Source: Tribonema minus
Taxonomy: Eukaryota > Sar > Xanthophyceae > Tribonematales > Tribonemataceae
Direction of reading: 5' to 3'
Length of the DNA stretch: 64,000 nucleotides
Assembly: GCA_017506865.1 (NCBI GenBank)
Contig: JAFCMP010000529.1
Span: forward strand, 372,001-436,000
Below the pieces are notes generated by a model. It had not been told where the DNA came from and searched no databases. It was given only the letters and a program-made list of their open reading frames with translations. Shown here piece after piece: positions 22,301 through 33,065 of the stretch (the first letter of the stretch is position 1; each line of letters opens with the position of its first letter). The position numbers and the translations under genes were made by a program.

Positions 22301-24770
22301 GTGCTGGACTACCTGTCGAGCCAGGGGTACGCCTCCGCGCACGCGGCGCTCGTCGCCTCCCTCAAATCCGAGGCAACCGCGCCCCTGCGCACGGCGCTGG
22401 CATCGGCGCCGACCAACGGCGCAGCCGCGGCGGCGGGCGGCAAGCAGCTGCTGTCGTGCGCGTGCGGGCCCGCTGCGAACGGGGACGCGGGGGAGGGGGG
22501 GAAGGGGCGGGGGCTGCGCGCGGCGGCGCTCGCGGCCGCGGACGCCATGGAGGAGGATACGGGTGGCATTGCGGATGAAGTAGAGGTGCGGAGAGATTGT
22601 GTACTTCAAGTTGAAGTCTATATGTACATGCATGTAACGCGGTGGCGGATGCCATAAATGAGGACACGGGCGGCATTGCGGATGAAGCAGAGGTGCGGAG
22701 AGATGACACTGTTGAAGATGCAGTGCTGCATGCATGTACATCATGAAGTAGAGGTGCGAACGATGATATTGTTGAAGGTGAAGTGCTGTGTACATGTACA
22801 TGAGCCGTGATGATATTGTCCACTCTTTGAAGTGTAGGGCAGTGACATAAACATAAAGAGCTGCTGCAGCTGCATGGCAGTTCGTCAAACGTGTGTGCAC
22901 TCCCAATGTGCGCATGTGTTTGGCATGTATATCTCATTCAGGTACTCGTAGTGCTGCACTGAGGAGGACTGATTCATGGACATCTGCTTGCCATGTTCAT
23001 CTACTCAGGTTTCCAGTAGACTATAGCTGTTTTAAGTGCACGTACAAGCACTCAATGCACACATGTGCAGCCGGTGATGGTCATTTTCGTCCATGTTCGC
23101 CCAGAGTGATTATTCACTGAGCTGCCCAACAGCACGACCAGCCGTGCATGATGTGACACCACTGATGGACACCGTGTGGTGACGCGCGCACCTCGTTGAT
23201 GGAGTTAGCCACGGTGCAACTTACAAGCGCAAGTTGCACGTATTCGGCACCTGCTCCTCCTGCCGTCTTATGCCTTTACCATCGCTCCATAATCCTGCCA
23301 CACCATTAGCGACAACAAACACCAGCGGCGCAATCCGTGGCTCAGAAGTCGATGGCACTGACTGCCATGCTGCAGACGGGGCGCCTCAGTGGCGTCACAG
23401 CACAGTCGCCTTGTCAACGGATCGTACGACAATGACAAAGCTAAGGCCGCGCTGCTTACCGCACCGTGCCCGCACAGGACGTGGACAGCGAGGACGACAA
23501 CAGCGATGACGACGACGACGACGACGATGATCACGGCGGTGACGGCGGCGGCGGCGGCGGCGACACGTACTTCGACGCCGACATGGACACGGCAAGCTTG
23601 GAGTACGACTCTGACGGCATGCTCCTCCCCGTTTCGCCCCGCCTCCGCCACCGGCATCGCGGCCCGCACCACGGCCGGGCGGCGGCGGCAGCAGCGCCCG
23701 CGCCGCCGCCGCCCGCCACACCGTACATGCGCCTTCTGAGCACTGTTGACAGCGGCGGCGGCGGCGGTGGCGGCGGCGGCGCGCTGGCGGCGTCGCTCGG
23801 CGCGCGCGGCGCGGCGGTGGCGGCGGTCATGGCGGGCGACGTCGCCGCGGCGCAGGCGCTCGTGCCGCGCGGCGCGCTGCGGCGGCGGCGCGGCGTGGAG
23901 CTGGCGCTGGCGCGGCAGCGCTTTGTGGAGCTCGTGCGCGCGCGCGAGATTGGGCCCGCGCTCGAGTATGCGCGGCGCGCGCTGGCGCCGTTCTACCTGC
24001 ACAACGCGGGGGCGCCGCCATCAGCGAGCGCCGCCGCTGCGGGGTCTCTGTCCGCCGATGGCAAGCACGAACACCTGCCGCCGCCTCCTCATAGTAGTAT
24101 CGCACGCGTGAGCAGCGGCGGCGGCGGTGGCGGTGCTGATGCAGCTGGCAGATTGTCGCGGCGGCCCAGGCTTGCGGGGCCTCCTTCGCCAATAACTGGA
24201 AGGGGCTCTATCGGCGGTGGCAGCGGCAGCGGCGGCCGCAGCGGCGTTGCAGCTGCTGCTGATCCTGCACCGGTTGCGCATGCCAATGGCACCGCAAATG
24301 GCAGCAGCAGCAGAGCCGAACATAGCCATACTGCAGCAGCGACAGGAATGGGGACGGACGAAGCAGCAGCTGCAGCGGCGGCAGAGGTGGTGGAGGCAAT
24401 GGGCCTGCTTGCATTCAAAGACCCCTTTGCCAGCCCGCTAGCGTATCTGCTGGATACGCGCCGCCGCGGCCTGCTAGCCGACTCTGTCAACGAGGCCATG
24501 GCCGAGTACGCCAGCGCCGGCGGTGCTGCCGGCAGCGGCGGCGGCTGCAGCGGCGACGGCATGAGGGTGGACGGCGGCGCCGCGGAGGCAGATGCGGCAG
24601 CAGCAGCAGCGGCGGCACCAGCCATGACACTCGGTGCGCGCGCTCCATCGGGGCTGGAGCGGCTCGCGCAGCACCTGGCGGAGGCGCAGCGGCTGCTGTA
24701 CGAGCTGCGCGGGGAGCGCGGGCGGCCGTTCTCTTTTGCCGACGACGGTGGCGGCGATGATGCACGCTAG
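19380..24770 (+). CDS. RanBPM-like protein (SPRY-LisH-CTLH-CRA), 5' end missing
   Basis: Exons found: 19380-19585, 20444-20701, 21160-21293, 21963-22110, 22298-22585 and 23478-24770, about 775 residues. RanBPM/Gid1 proteins are scaffold and substrate-binding subunits of the CTLH (GID) ubiquitin ligase. SPRY spans the first three exons and starts the fourth: HADTYYFEVTVL, HVVVGLVHAQ, GYGGADGG, GEGDTVGCGVDF, VFFTLNGEYL and VIFNFGASPFRYDLE. LisH is LVLDYLSSQGYASAHAAL (exon 5). The last exon has an aspartate run, glycine and alanine runs, CTLH (VMAGDVAAAQALV to RQRFVELVRAREIGPALEYA) and CRA (LLAFKDPFASPLAYLL, then LADSVNEAM). Phases fit except between 19585 and 20444: exon 2 reads correctly only if a C run at 20,479-20,485 has one more base. 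Exon edges are echoed in the introns. Confidence 0.85.
19715..19780 (+). repeat. Echo of the 3' edge of the exon ending at 19585
   Basis: GACATGGAGCTGGACGAG followed by GCAGTGCTCAGC and CAGCGCGTGCT repeats the end of the first recognised RanBPM exon and the start of its intron (19,564-19,620) about 160 bases further on. Confidence 0.65.
20082..20443 (+). repeat. Two echoes of the 5' edge of the SPRY exon
   Basis: The segment ccccag-GAACGAAAACGGCGGCAGCG through the VVVGLVH codons occurs three times, starting near 20,092, 20,273 and 20,444. Only the last continues into the rest of the SPRY domain. The C run before GTGGAC has 8, 10 and 7 bases in the three copies. The first copy is in frame with the upstream exon. 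All three have a polypyrimidine tract and acceptor. Confidence 0.8.
20775..20840 (+). repeat. Echo of the 3' edge of the SPRY exon
   Basis: GTGGGGTGCGG, then CTCGACTTCAAGGCGCAGGAG and a gtgagg donor, repeats the last codons (CGVDFKAQE) and donor of the exon ending at 20701, about 125 bases downstream in the intron. Confidence 0.8.
22628..22800 (+). repeat. Two echoes of the 3' edge of the LisH exon
   Basis: The exon end ADAMEEDTGGIADEVE plus its gtgcgg donor (22,540-22,595) recurs as ADAINEDTGGIADEAE plus donor at 22,645-22,700. A short third copy (ATGAAGTAGAGGTGCG) starts at 22,745. Several differences are synonymous third-position changes. Confidence 0.8.
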
Positions 24771-26643
24771 CAGCAGTGGCGGAGCGCACAGGCCACGCTT
24801 CATGTTCAAAGGAAGAGACATACAGGAAACGGCGCCGGCTTCGGCGGCGCTGACGATACGGAGGTTGACATGCAGTGGCAGTGGCACCAGCGGTGCTGGC
24901 GGCAGTGGCGGTTACGGACCGCGGCAGCGGCGGCGGCAGCGGCGGCGGCAGCGGCGGCGGCAGCGGCGGAGATGGTGGCAGCTAGGGCTGCCGCACAAAC
25001 CGCGCATTGAGACTGGCGTAGGTGACACTGGCGGCGGCAGCGGCATGTGATAGCAGCACATAAGCTTGTACAAAGCGGTGGGCGGTGCACTTGGTCTTGT
25101 GCCACGCACGCCCGCAGCACAACGCTCTTTTGTAAATGAAAGCAGCCGGACTGGCTGGCCTTCGGTGCTTTAGCTATGGCAGATAGTGCATGTGGTGTTC
25201 TGTGTGCGTTCGATCCCGTGGCCTTGAGCATTTTACACGTGCCTGGATGTTGTGCTTGACAGCTTTTGCACCTTGCTCGACCACCCACTGCGTTGACACC
25301 TGTTCACACAAGTCACCAGTGGCATGCCGAACCATACTTCAATGGTGTTAAATTGCAGCTGCCATCGGCTTGTTGACGTTGGCAACGGATGACCAGCACA
25401 TCGACGGCTGATTATCATTGAGGGGCACTCTTTTGGCAGCGAGCTCGGCTGCTCATGCCCAACGCGCGGAGCACTGTGACACAGCGCTGCGAGGGCAATC
25501 CAATGCAAAAACCTCAGTCTGCGAGCCCACTTTCATTCGGGAGGAAGTTGTGCGGCATCGCAGCTGACATTGCACCATTTGTGCAGAACAGCAGACAACA
25601 GGCCTAAGCATGATGATGCGGATTGATGTTCATCACATACCATGTTGTGACGAGTGCCAGCCACGGGTGACATGGCCGATATAGAGTGGTGTGATGCTGG
25701 CAGCTTACAAGGATGCCATACGCACACGCTACAGTCTCCTCGTACTCTCCTCAGGTCAAGATGTACGCTACAGTCTCTTCGCACTCTAACACAGGTCAAG
25801 AATTCACAGCAACAGTGTGCCATTGTTGTATGAACCGCCACAAACACTGCCATCCGGGGAACACTTCTTGACAACCTGCTGCACGTGCCCTAGAAATGCA
25901 AACGACGTTCAGTCACCGAGTTGTCTCTTGGGCCCTACATGTACGCATGAGCTGCCGTGCCGCCCATGTCTCGCATGACTGTTTTTAAGTATGTCCCAGT
26001 ATGTTGGTATGGTGCACACCAGTCATGGGGTGTACATTTGGTCTGGTCTACCCCCACACATGTGGTCGTCCACGATGTTGACCATTCCACAAAGAAATTT
26101 GCTGCAGACATGTGTCACGCCTTGGCGGTGCATTCGTGCCTTTACGGGGCCAGCGCACACCGCCTGCACTGGGGTGCAGTTGATTGAAATGGTGCTGGGA
26201 GCTTCATGCATTACGCGAAGACATATGCAGGTGGCGCCTGGGGTACCTACAGGACCTTGTGCCTGGGGCACAGAGTCTGAGTGCCCACCATGGTGTAGAC
26301 TGAAGATCTGATGCTGTACTGAAGCGCCTCGGGTCGCCTGGCCGGAAGCAAGCCCCGGTAACGGCTGCGCGAAGCGCAGCCGCAGCGATTGTGCATCTGC
26401 AACGCCCCGGGTCAGGCGACACAACCGTGCCCTCGTCGTCGACCAACGGCTGCTGCGCGCAGCGCAGCACCGCAGCTTCAATGGATTTGGGTGGCTGACC
26501 GAAACGGGTTGCACGGCTCAACTTGAAGGCAAGTAGAAATTCTAAGCAACCATGGCGCAAACTCACAGTCCATACGGATGGACACGTAAAAAAACGCGAA
26601 CAAAGCAAGCTTTGCGGCCTCGAGATGACAAAACGAAAAAATT
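24771..26643. other. Intergenic; simple repeats near the start
   Basis: A run of CGGCAG units lies at 24,920-24,970, and a two-copy repeat of about 50 bases (CGCTACAGTCTC, then TCAGGTCAAGA) at 25,725-25,802. A GC-rich patch at 26,320-26,500 has a minus-strand frame (FGQPPKSIEAAVLR, VDDEGTVVSPDPG) that might be a single exon, but no domain is recognised and it has no splice partners. Confidence 0.35.
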
Positions 26644-26716
26644 AGGAGTCTGAGGGAATCGAACCCCCTACCTCGTGCATGCTAAGCGCGCGCTCTGCCA
26701 AATGAGCTAAGACCCC
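26644..26716 (-). tRNA. tRNA-Ala (AGC)
   Basis: On the minus strand this 73-base sequence folds as a cloverleaf: acceptor GGGGTCT with AGACTCC, D-arm GCTC-ATTTGGCA-GAGC, anticodon loop TTAGCAT (anticodon AGC), T-arm GGGGG-TTCGATT-CCCTC. The anticodon stem has one C-A mismatch, so the gene may be slightly degraded. A box and B box are both present. Its 5' half is repeated in the tandem array that begins next to it. Confidence 0.8.
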
Positions 26717-27474
26717 TTGCAGCTGAATTCCATGCTTCTTTCCGCTACCTGACTGAGGGTACTGCGTGGTACTACTGGTATGCACGCCTGGCAAGGACCA
26801 TGATGCCACAGTGTGCCGCACACCGACTACTCGTAGTACATCATGTAGAGACTGCAGTGAGTGCGGCAGCGGCAGCGGCAGCGGCAGCGGCGCCAGCAGC
26901 GGCAGCGCCGCGTGACCACCTTAAGGGCGCCGCCGCAGCGCGTGGCAGCAGTCGCTGTCACTACTGTGCTGCTGGCACTGCCAGATCGGCAGTTGCGTGC
27001 ATGCTACCTGAGCGCGCGCTCGCCAAATGAGCCAAGACCCCTTGCAGTTGAAATCCATGCTTCTTTCCGCCATCTGACTGAGGGTACTGCGTGGTACTAC
27101 TGGTATGCACGCCTGGCAAGGACCATGATGCCACAGTGTGCCGCACACCGACTACTCGTAGTACATCATGTAGAGACTGCAGTGAGTGCGGCAGCGGCAG
27201 CGGCAGCGGCAGCGGCGCCAGCAGCGGCAGCGCCGCATGACCACCTTGAGGGCGCCGCCGCAGCGCGTGGCAGCAGTCGCTGTCACTACTGTGCTGCTGG
27301 CACTGCCAGATCGGCAGTTACGTGCATGCTACCTGAGCGCGCGCTCGCCAAATGAGCCAAGACCCCTTGCAGTTGAAATCCATGCTTCTTTCCGCCATCT
27401 GACTGAGGGTACTGCGTGGTACTACTGGTATGCACGCCTGGCAAGGACCATGATGCCACAGTGTGCCGCACACC
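26717..27474. repeat. Tandem array of a 325-base unit carrying half a tRNA-Ala
   Basis: Units start at 26,717, 27,042 and 27,367 (the third truncated near 27,474), with an exact period of 325. Each complete unit holds CCATGCTTCTTTCCGCC, then ATCTGACTGAGGGTACTGCG, TGCCGCACACCGACTACTCG, a GCAGCGGCAGCGG run, and ends in a sequence matching the 5' half of the adjacent tRNA-Ala. The T-arm half is absent. The first unit directly abuts the intact tRNA. Confidence 0.85.
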
Positions 27475-28204
27475 TATATTCCTGGCATCTGGCCTGGTAT
27501 TGGTGACTATTATGGTATGTCACCATCCTGGTTCTGCCCTTGATGCCAGTTGCAGCACTTTGTTGGCATCTCACCTTGATGAGTTGCTTTCATATCAGTG
27601 CACCACTTTCCTGGCATCTGGGCCTGATCTGGTGGTATCTCAGGCTGTTCGTTGTTCTGCTGCATGCCCTGTGTAGTTACATGTGGAGAGGGGCTGCTGT
27701 ATCGTACTCTGTAGTTCATTTCGAGCATAATCCCTTTTCTGTAAAGAAGTGGCACCTGTGCTATCAGAGCTGTTCATTTGTGTGTTCGAAAGCCAAGATG
27801 CTACATGGTGAGATTTTAGTAGGCAAACATGAGCATCATTGTAAAAAAAATCGTCGACAAGAGCTTATCTGCCTTTTCTGGGGTTATTTCGGGTTTGTCT
27901 GGGGGATATCGTATGGGGGTCATCTTATCATGGGATTTCAGCAGCAACCCTTACATTGGACAGGTCTCGGCTTCCGCCGTCGGGAATCCACACATGGTGG
28001 ATTGCCCTAGTCCAAGGAGTTATCCTAGAAAAAATCCATGACAGAATCGGGGGTTTGAACACGCTTCAGTCTCGTACCAGGCAGATTTCGCACTGTTGAG
28101 CTACATCAAAGTGTTGGAGATACCAACGGCAGTGAGCATGTACCTGATCATCATCGGCACGTACTGGCAACGGCTGGCGCTCGCCATCTCGATGATGCTC
28201 AGGT
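27475..28204. other. Intergenic; a degenerate tRNA-like stretch
   Basis: A repeated CCTGGCATCTGG block occurs at 27,478 and 27,611. An open frame at 27,829-28,041 (KKIVDKSLSAFSGVISGLSG) has no recognised family. At 28,040-28,105 the minus strand reads GATGTAGCTCAACAG, then a T-arm-like GTGTTCAAACCCCC, which suggests a decayed tRNA or tRNA-derived repeat. Confidence 0.35.
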
Positions 28205-28520
28205 AGCTTTGCTTCCCTAGATGCATGCTTCTCCTCCAGTTCGGCATCTGACACCGCGATTGGGCAGGTGGTAGTACTGCACACGCTTGGTCAGGATGAT
28301 GCGTGCGCCGCTACTGCCAGTCACAGCGCTCGTAGTACATCATGCAGCACCTCCACGTGTACACTGCGAGTGCGGCAGTTGAAATCCATGCTTCTTTCCG
28401 CCATCTGACTGAGGACTCCCATGATGCGTGTGCCGCACACCCACTTCCTGTAGTACATGTAGACTCAGGCTGCGAGTGCAGTGCGGCAGTGCCAGCGGCA
28501 GCGGCAGCGGCATATATATA
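28205..28520. repeat. Dispersed copy of the tRNA-headed repeat
   Basis: It shares CATGCTTCTCCTCCAGTTCG, GTAGTACATCATGCAGCACC, GAAATCCATGCTTCTTTCCG and the TGCGGCAG / GCAGCGGCAGCGG run with the copies at 26.7 and 32.4 kb. It ends in a TA dinucleotide run at 28,511-28,530. Confidence 0.75.
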
Positions 28521-28530
28521 TATATATATG

Positions 28531-30376
28531 TGCAGATTTTGTCATGGGAGTCTTATTTGCTCCCTGCTTGTAGGGACACAAGCGAAGTGTGGTGACTTGG
28601 TCGTGTCCAGCTCACAGTGTTGAGTCTTCAGGAGTGACGAACTGCTCCATTGCTCCAGTTACAGCCTAACTTTGAAAGCCTGTGAATGTTGCCTTGAGAA
28701 AGCAGCGGCGCTTGCAACTCTCTCCAGATACCAAGTGCCATGGCGCCGGTAAACGTGGCGGTGCAAAAGCAGACAAAAGCCTTCCTTAAAGCATGTAGAT
28801 CGGTTTCTGATCATTAGGCGAACACAAGCACACATGCAGCTGAGCGCTGCTGCTATTCAAATAGCGATGACTCTTGACAAATACGGGCACAACTCTCCAA
28901 TTGAGCCCTGGCCACCTCAAGGCTTGCTACATGCTGCCAACACACATCTAACATCCTAATGCACGCTAACATGCCGCTTCACAACATACGGAGCATCGGG
29001 GGCGACTGTGGGGAGTGCGCATTTTGCTTGTAATGCTCTTAATCATTCTATGAGATAGTGTAGCTGCCAGTGTCTTGCAGGGTGCTTGGCAGTTGCACAT
29101 TTGTCAGCAGCAGCAACTGCTTAGTGTCTGTTGACTGCAAGAATTGGTGGGAAGATTTGCTTCCAGAAGGCCCTTAGGTCGGTTTTGCAGTTGAGTTTTG
29201 GTGTTAGTCCTGGGGTGCTGGGAGCACCAGATGAATGGATGGAGTGTTTAGAAATTGAAGACAAGCTCTGCCTTCTGCTTTTGCTGCTTGGACTGTCAGC
29301 ATAGCGCGGCAATAGCCTGTTGGGACCAGACGTAATTAACCTGCCCCAACAGGCTGCTGCTGCAGAATCACAGGAGGTGGGACTGGCTCTTCATTTGTTG
29401 CCGATGGCGTCGAGGCGCTTCTCTTCATTGCGCAATGAGAGCTGCTTCAAGTCAAAGTTCAAGTTGCCTCAAGCCGAACGGCTGTAGCCCAAAGAATGCC
29501 CCTTTTTTTCTGTCAAGAGTCTGACTCTGTTTCTTGAAGCAATATTATTGTGTGCGGCGCCCCTTGCACAAACTCGCGTCAGCACATTTGTCTGTGTGTA
29601 ACGCGCATGCCAACGCTTTCGTCTTTGCGCAGCACGCGCGCCATTTGCATATGGCCTCTGCCGTGGTGGTGCCTGCGCTGGTGATTTTTTCTTCATGCCG
29701 CGCGCGCGTCATGGCCTGAGAGACGAATTGCACACATGGGCATTCAAGTTTTGTTGGTGCTGCCATACCAATAGCACCTATGGGCACTGGGACTACAAAC
29801 ATGTCAGATCCATGCACAGCATTTGCCAGACATTGCAGTTCCAACGGCCATTGTGTTGCCTTCCACGGCTATGATGGACCATCTGCGCACATGCTGCATT
29901 TGCAATGACAACTGATGCAACCATTACCACACCTGGTCCCATGCCACTGTGGCACCAGCATCATCAACTCACTTTATGACACCACAAAAAGCATCTCATT
30001 GCATGCACACGATGATCGTTGCAGGCCACGCATGCAATCGCATGAGCAGAAAAAGACCACACAAGTGCCAGCAGCGCAGTCAATCAATCATTCCACAACA
30101 TGCAGCTGTCAACTGCAGTCACTGCTAAACTGCAAGTGCCGTACTCTCGCGTAATGCACTCTTCAAAACCTGACACTGTGCTTCCTCAAATTCACCGCGT
30201 GCGGGCGCGGCACAGCAGACTCTAAGTGTCTGCGTACTGCTGCAGCTGATGTCCAAAATATGTACATGCACGTGACACTGCCTCGTAACACTGTCATGTG
30301 TCTCAATCACAGCAACTGCTTGAAGTATGCTCAACCGTGACGCCACATATCTCACCCCACAGTTCGACAGTGTAGC
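28531..30376. other. Nothing recognised
   Basis: No open frame in this stretch has domain character or splice partners, and no RNA gene was seen. Several C/T- and CA-rich patches only. Confidence 0.4.
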
Positions 30377-32184
30377 CTAAGCGTGTACGGCAGCTTCGTC
30401 CTCGGTACTAGTAAGTGCGCGGCGAGCGGGTGCGGGGCGGATGGTCAGCCCGCCGGTCACCAAGAACTCAGCCGGGAATTGGGCGTTCAAAGGGCGCTGC
30501 GCAGTGACGCCCCCAAACCAGGCGCTCAGGACCACTACTACGCATTCCTCGATTCTGGGTCGCCCCCCCTGGGGGTGGGCCGGGATCTCAACCTGCAGCC
30601 ACGGGCGCGTGCGGTTGTCGTGATGCTTGGGATCGATATGAAATTTGACATCTTTGATCTCGCGCACATTGTACACCGAGACCGGCACCGCTGCACCATC
30701 CGCGTCCTCTGTCATATAGGTGTCTATGAACGGCTCAAAGAAGATGCCATTCGCTCCGCTGCCGCGCTGCACGTACGTCCGGAGCAGCCGCACGTAATCT
30801 ACGTAAATGCAGCCAAGCTCCCCCCTGGCGGCAGCTGTGCGTCCACGCATGGTGCAGAAGCGCGCGCCGCTGTGCGCCACCATGGCGTCCCGCTGCTCTG
30901 GTGTGTACCAGACAGCGGCGGACGGCGGCAGCACGTGGCCCGCTGGCGGCGGCGAGCCGGCTGCCACCGTGTAGAGCGCCACAAAGCGGGACGCCGAGTC
31001 GTTTATGAGGTCCAGCATCATCTGCTGCACGCCGCTGTCCGCACCGACCTGTGCGACCACGTGGCGCGCTGCCGCGCTCCGCTCAGCGGGGTCGCCCTCG
31101 TTGAAGGTCGCAGGCGGAAGGTACCCCGAGTAGGGTGCCGCCGAATGCAGTCCCTCGCCGGTGTGCAGTGCCATTGCGGTGCGCTGCTGCGTGTACTTGT
31201 GCTTTGTGCCGCGGCTGTTCTGGCCAAGGCCCCCAAAGCTGTGGGCTTCCGCACCCCAGCGGTCGTTGTTGTCGTCGGGCTCGGCGTCGACGTCCATCAT
31301 GCCAGTGGTGTCTGCCACGTTGAAGTCTGCGCCCGACTCCGACTCTGACTCGCTGTCGCAGTCGGACCCCGAGTAGTCTGCCGCAGCATCGGGCGAGCCC
31401 GCCTCGCTCGGCTGCTCGTAACCGCCGCCGCCGCTGCCTGTCTCGCCCATGCCACCAGCCATGGCCGCTGCGACGGCAACTGCTGCCCCGGCTGGTGCGC
31501 TGGCTGCCGCTGCAGCGACTGATGCGCAGCTGCCATAGCCTGCGGCCGCCATCACCAGTGCGCCCTTCCCGCTCTTCATCAGCGCACGTCGACTGCGCGG
31601 CTTTGAAATGCACTGGCGGCCGGTGGGGGGCAAGGTCAGCTGCTGCGCCCCCGCCGGCAGGCCGCCTGCCTCGTGATGCTGGCGGGCATACTTCGCCAAG
31701 GCGGTGAAGATCAGCGGCACAAATGATGAGGCGTTTTCGACCAGGCCTGGAACCCCCCTGAGGATTCCCCAGCTCAGCAGCAGCGCGCCTCCTCTGCCAC
31801 AGCCGCGCATCGTTGTCGCCAGCTTCAGCCGCTGCGGCACGAGCTCGCCACCGACGACGCGATAGGCTATCGGCAGGTGATCTCCGACGTCGAACGCCGG
31901 CGACACGCCCAGCATCATGAGGATGGCGAGGTTCCACCCGTCTACGATAATGTACCCATGGGCATCCAGCAGCTGGCCTGCCTCATCCCTGACCCCCCCG
32001 TCGTTGTACGCCTGCTCGACCTGCTCCGGTCCGGTGACCATGCAGTGCCTGGCTGTGGTCGCGCACAGCTGGCGCTGCGTGGCGCGGTGCCTCTCCGGGG
32101 TCCATGTGATGTTGTGTGGCTGAACCATGTGCTCGTACTGCACCACCACCACCAGCTGCTGCTGCAGTCCGACTGGCGCCTGAG

Positions 32185-32220
<36 letters not shown>

Positions 32221-32260
32221 CATGGGCCTCCCCCACCCACGGCGCCGACAGGTGCTGCAT
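30377..32260 (-). CDS. Large intronless ORF, unknown protein
   Basis: An uninterrupted frame encodes 627 residues from the first ATG at 32260; the open frame extends about 11 codons further without an ATG. It has a serine run near the start from an AGC microsatellite, then WTPERHRATQRQL, a folded-looking region (DAHGYIIVDGWNLAILMMLG, GVPGLVENASSFVPLIFTAL), and an alanine/glycine linker. An acidic tract (SDCDSESESESGADF) and a second folded-looking region (YVDYVRLLRTYVQRG, IFFEPFIDTYM, CVVVVLSAWFGGV) follow. I recognise no domain. Being intronless in an intron-rich region and flanked by repeats, it could belong to a mobile element or be a retrocopy. The plus-strand frames over it are shadows. 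Confidence 0.65.
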
Positions 32261-32394
32261 GCAGCTCAGGTGCCTGCTGCAAATGCGCAGCACGATGTCT
32301 GTGCTGAATGAGGATCAGGCAGACTGCGCGCCTTCTGAGCCGGCCGCGGGGGGCAGTGCGGCACCGGCAGGCCGGGCGGGCACTTCAGTTGCTT

Positions 32395-32835
32395 GCGTGC
32401 ATGCTACCTGAGCGCGCGCATGCTTCTCCTCCAGTTCGCCATCTGACACCACGATTGGGCAGGGGGTAGTACTGCGCACGCACGGTCAGGATGCGTGGGC
32501 CGCTACTGCCAGTCACAGCGCTCGTAGTACATCATGCAGCACCTCCACGTGTACACTGCGAGTGCGGCAGTTGAAATCCATGCTTCTTTCCGCCATCTGA
32601 CTGAGGGCAGGTGGCACTACAGGTATGCACGCTTGGCAAGGACTCCCATGCTACGGCGTGTGCCGCACACCCACTGCTCATAGTACATCCATGTAGACTG
32701 CAGTGAGTGCGGCGACGCCAGCGGCGGCGGCAGCAGCGGCAGCGGCAGCCGCTGCGGCAGCGGCAGCTTCTGAGGCTGCCGCAGCTTCTGAGGCTGCCGC
32801 TGCCTGAGCACATGCGGCATCATGGTGCTGCTGCT
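32395..32835. repeat. Dispersed copy of the tRNA-headed repeat
   Basis: It contains GCATGCTACCTGAGCGCGCG, CATGCTTCTCCTCCAGTTCG, GTAGTACATCATGCAGCACC, CCATGCTTCTTTCCGCC and the GCGGCAGCGGCAG run, in the same order as the copy at 28.2 kb. It begins about 130 bases from the start of the large intronless ORF. Confidence 0.75.
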
Positions 32836-32874
32836 GCAGTCAATGTGCTGCTGGCACCGTGACTGCGAGATCGG

Positions 32875-33065
32875 CGTTTGCGTGCATGCTACCTGAGCGC
32901 GCGCTCGCCAACTGACACTCAGTCTGGGTAGGTAGGTTGTACTGACAGCGATTAATCTAGCCTAACTGAGTGTGCACGCTCGGCAAGGATGTGTGTGCCG
33001 CACACCCACTACTAGTACTCGTAGTACACAAGTGGAATATAATAAAAGTACAAAGAAAACTCATG
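32875..33065. repeat. Partial copy of the tRNA-headed repeat
   Basis: The tRNA-like GCATGCTACCTGAGCGCGCG-CTCGCCAA block is followed by CGGCAAGGATG and TGTGCCGCACACCCACTACT, then AATAAAAGTACA, which also occurs in the short dispersed-repeat family. Confidence 0.65.

Noticed and set aside
23268-24002. Minus-strand open frame of 244 codons
   Set aside because: Shadow of the CTLH exon of the RanBPM-like gene.
26800-27506. Alanine-rich frames in the 325-base array as genes
   Set aside because: They are the GCAGCGG repeat read through; the same frame repeats with the array period, has no splice sites, and runs into the truncated unit.
30383-31348. Long plus-strand open frame (321 codons) opposite the intronless ORF
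   Set aside because: It is antisense to a longer frame with better protein composition, and its residues (Arg, His, Val, Cys rich) are those of a GC-rich shadow frame.
31942-32223. AGC/CTG repeat as a CRISPR-like or structured array
   Set aside because: It is a plain trinucleotide microsatellite encoding a serine run in the ORF.
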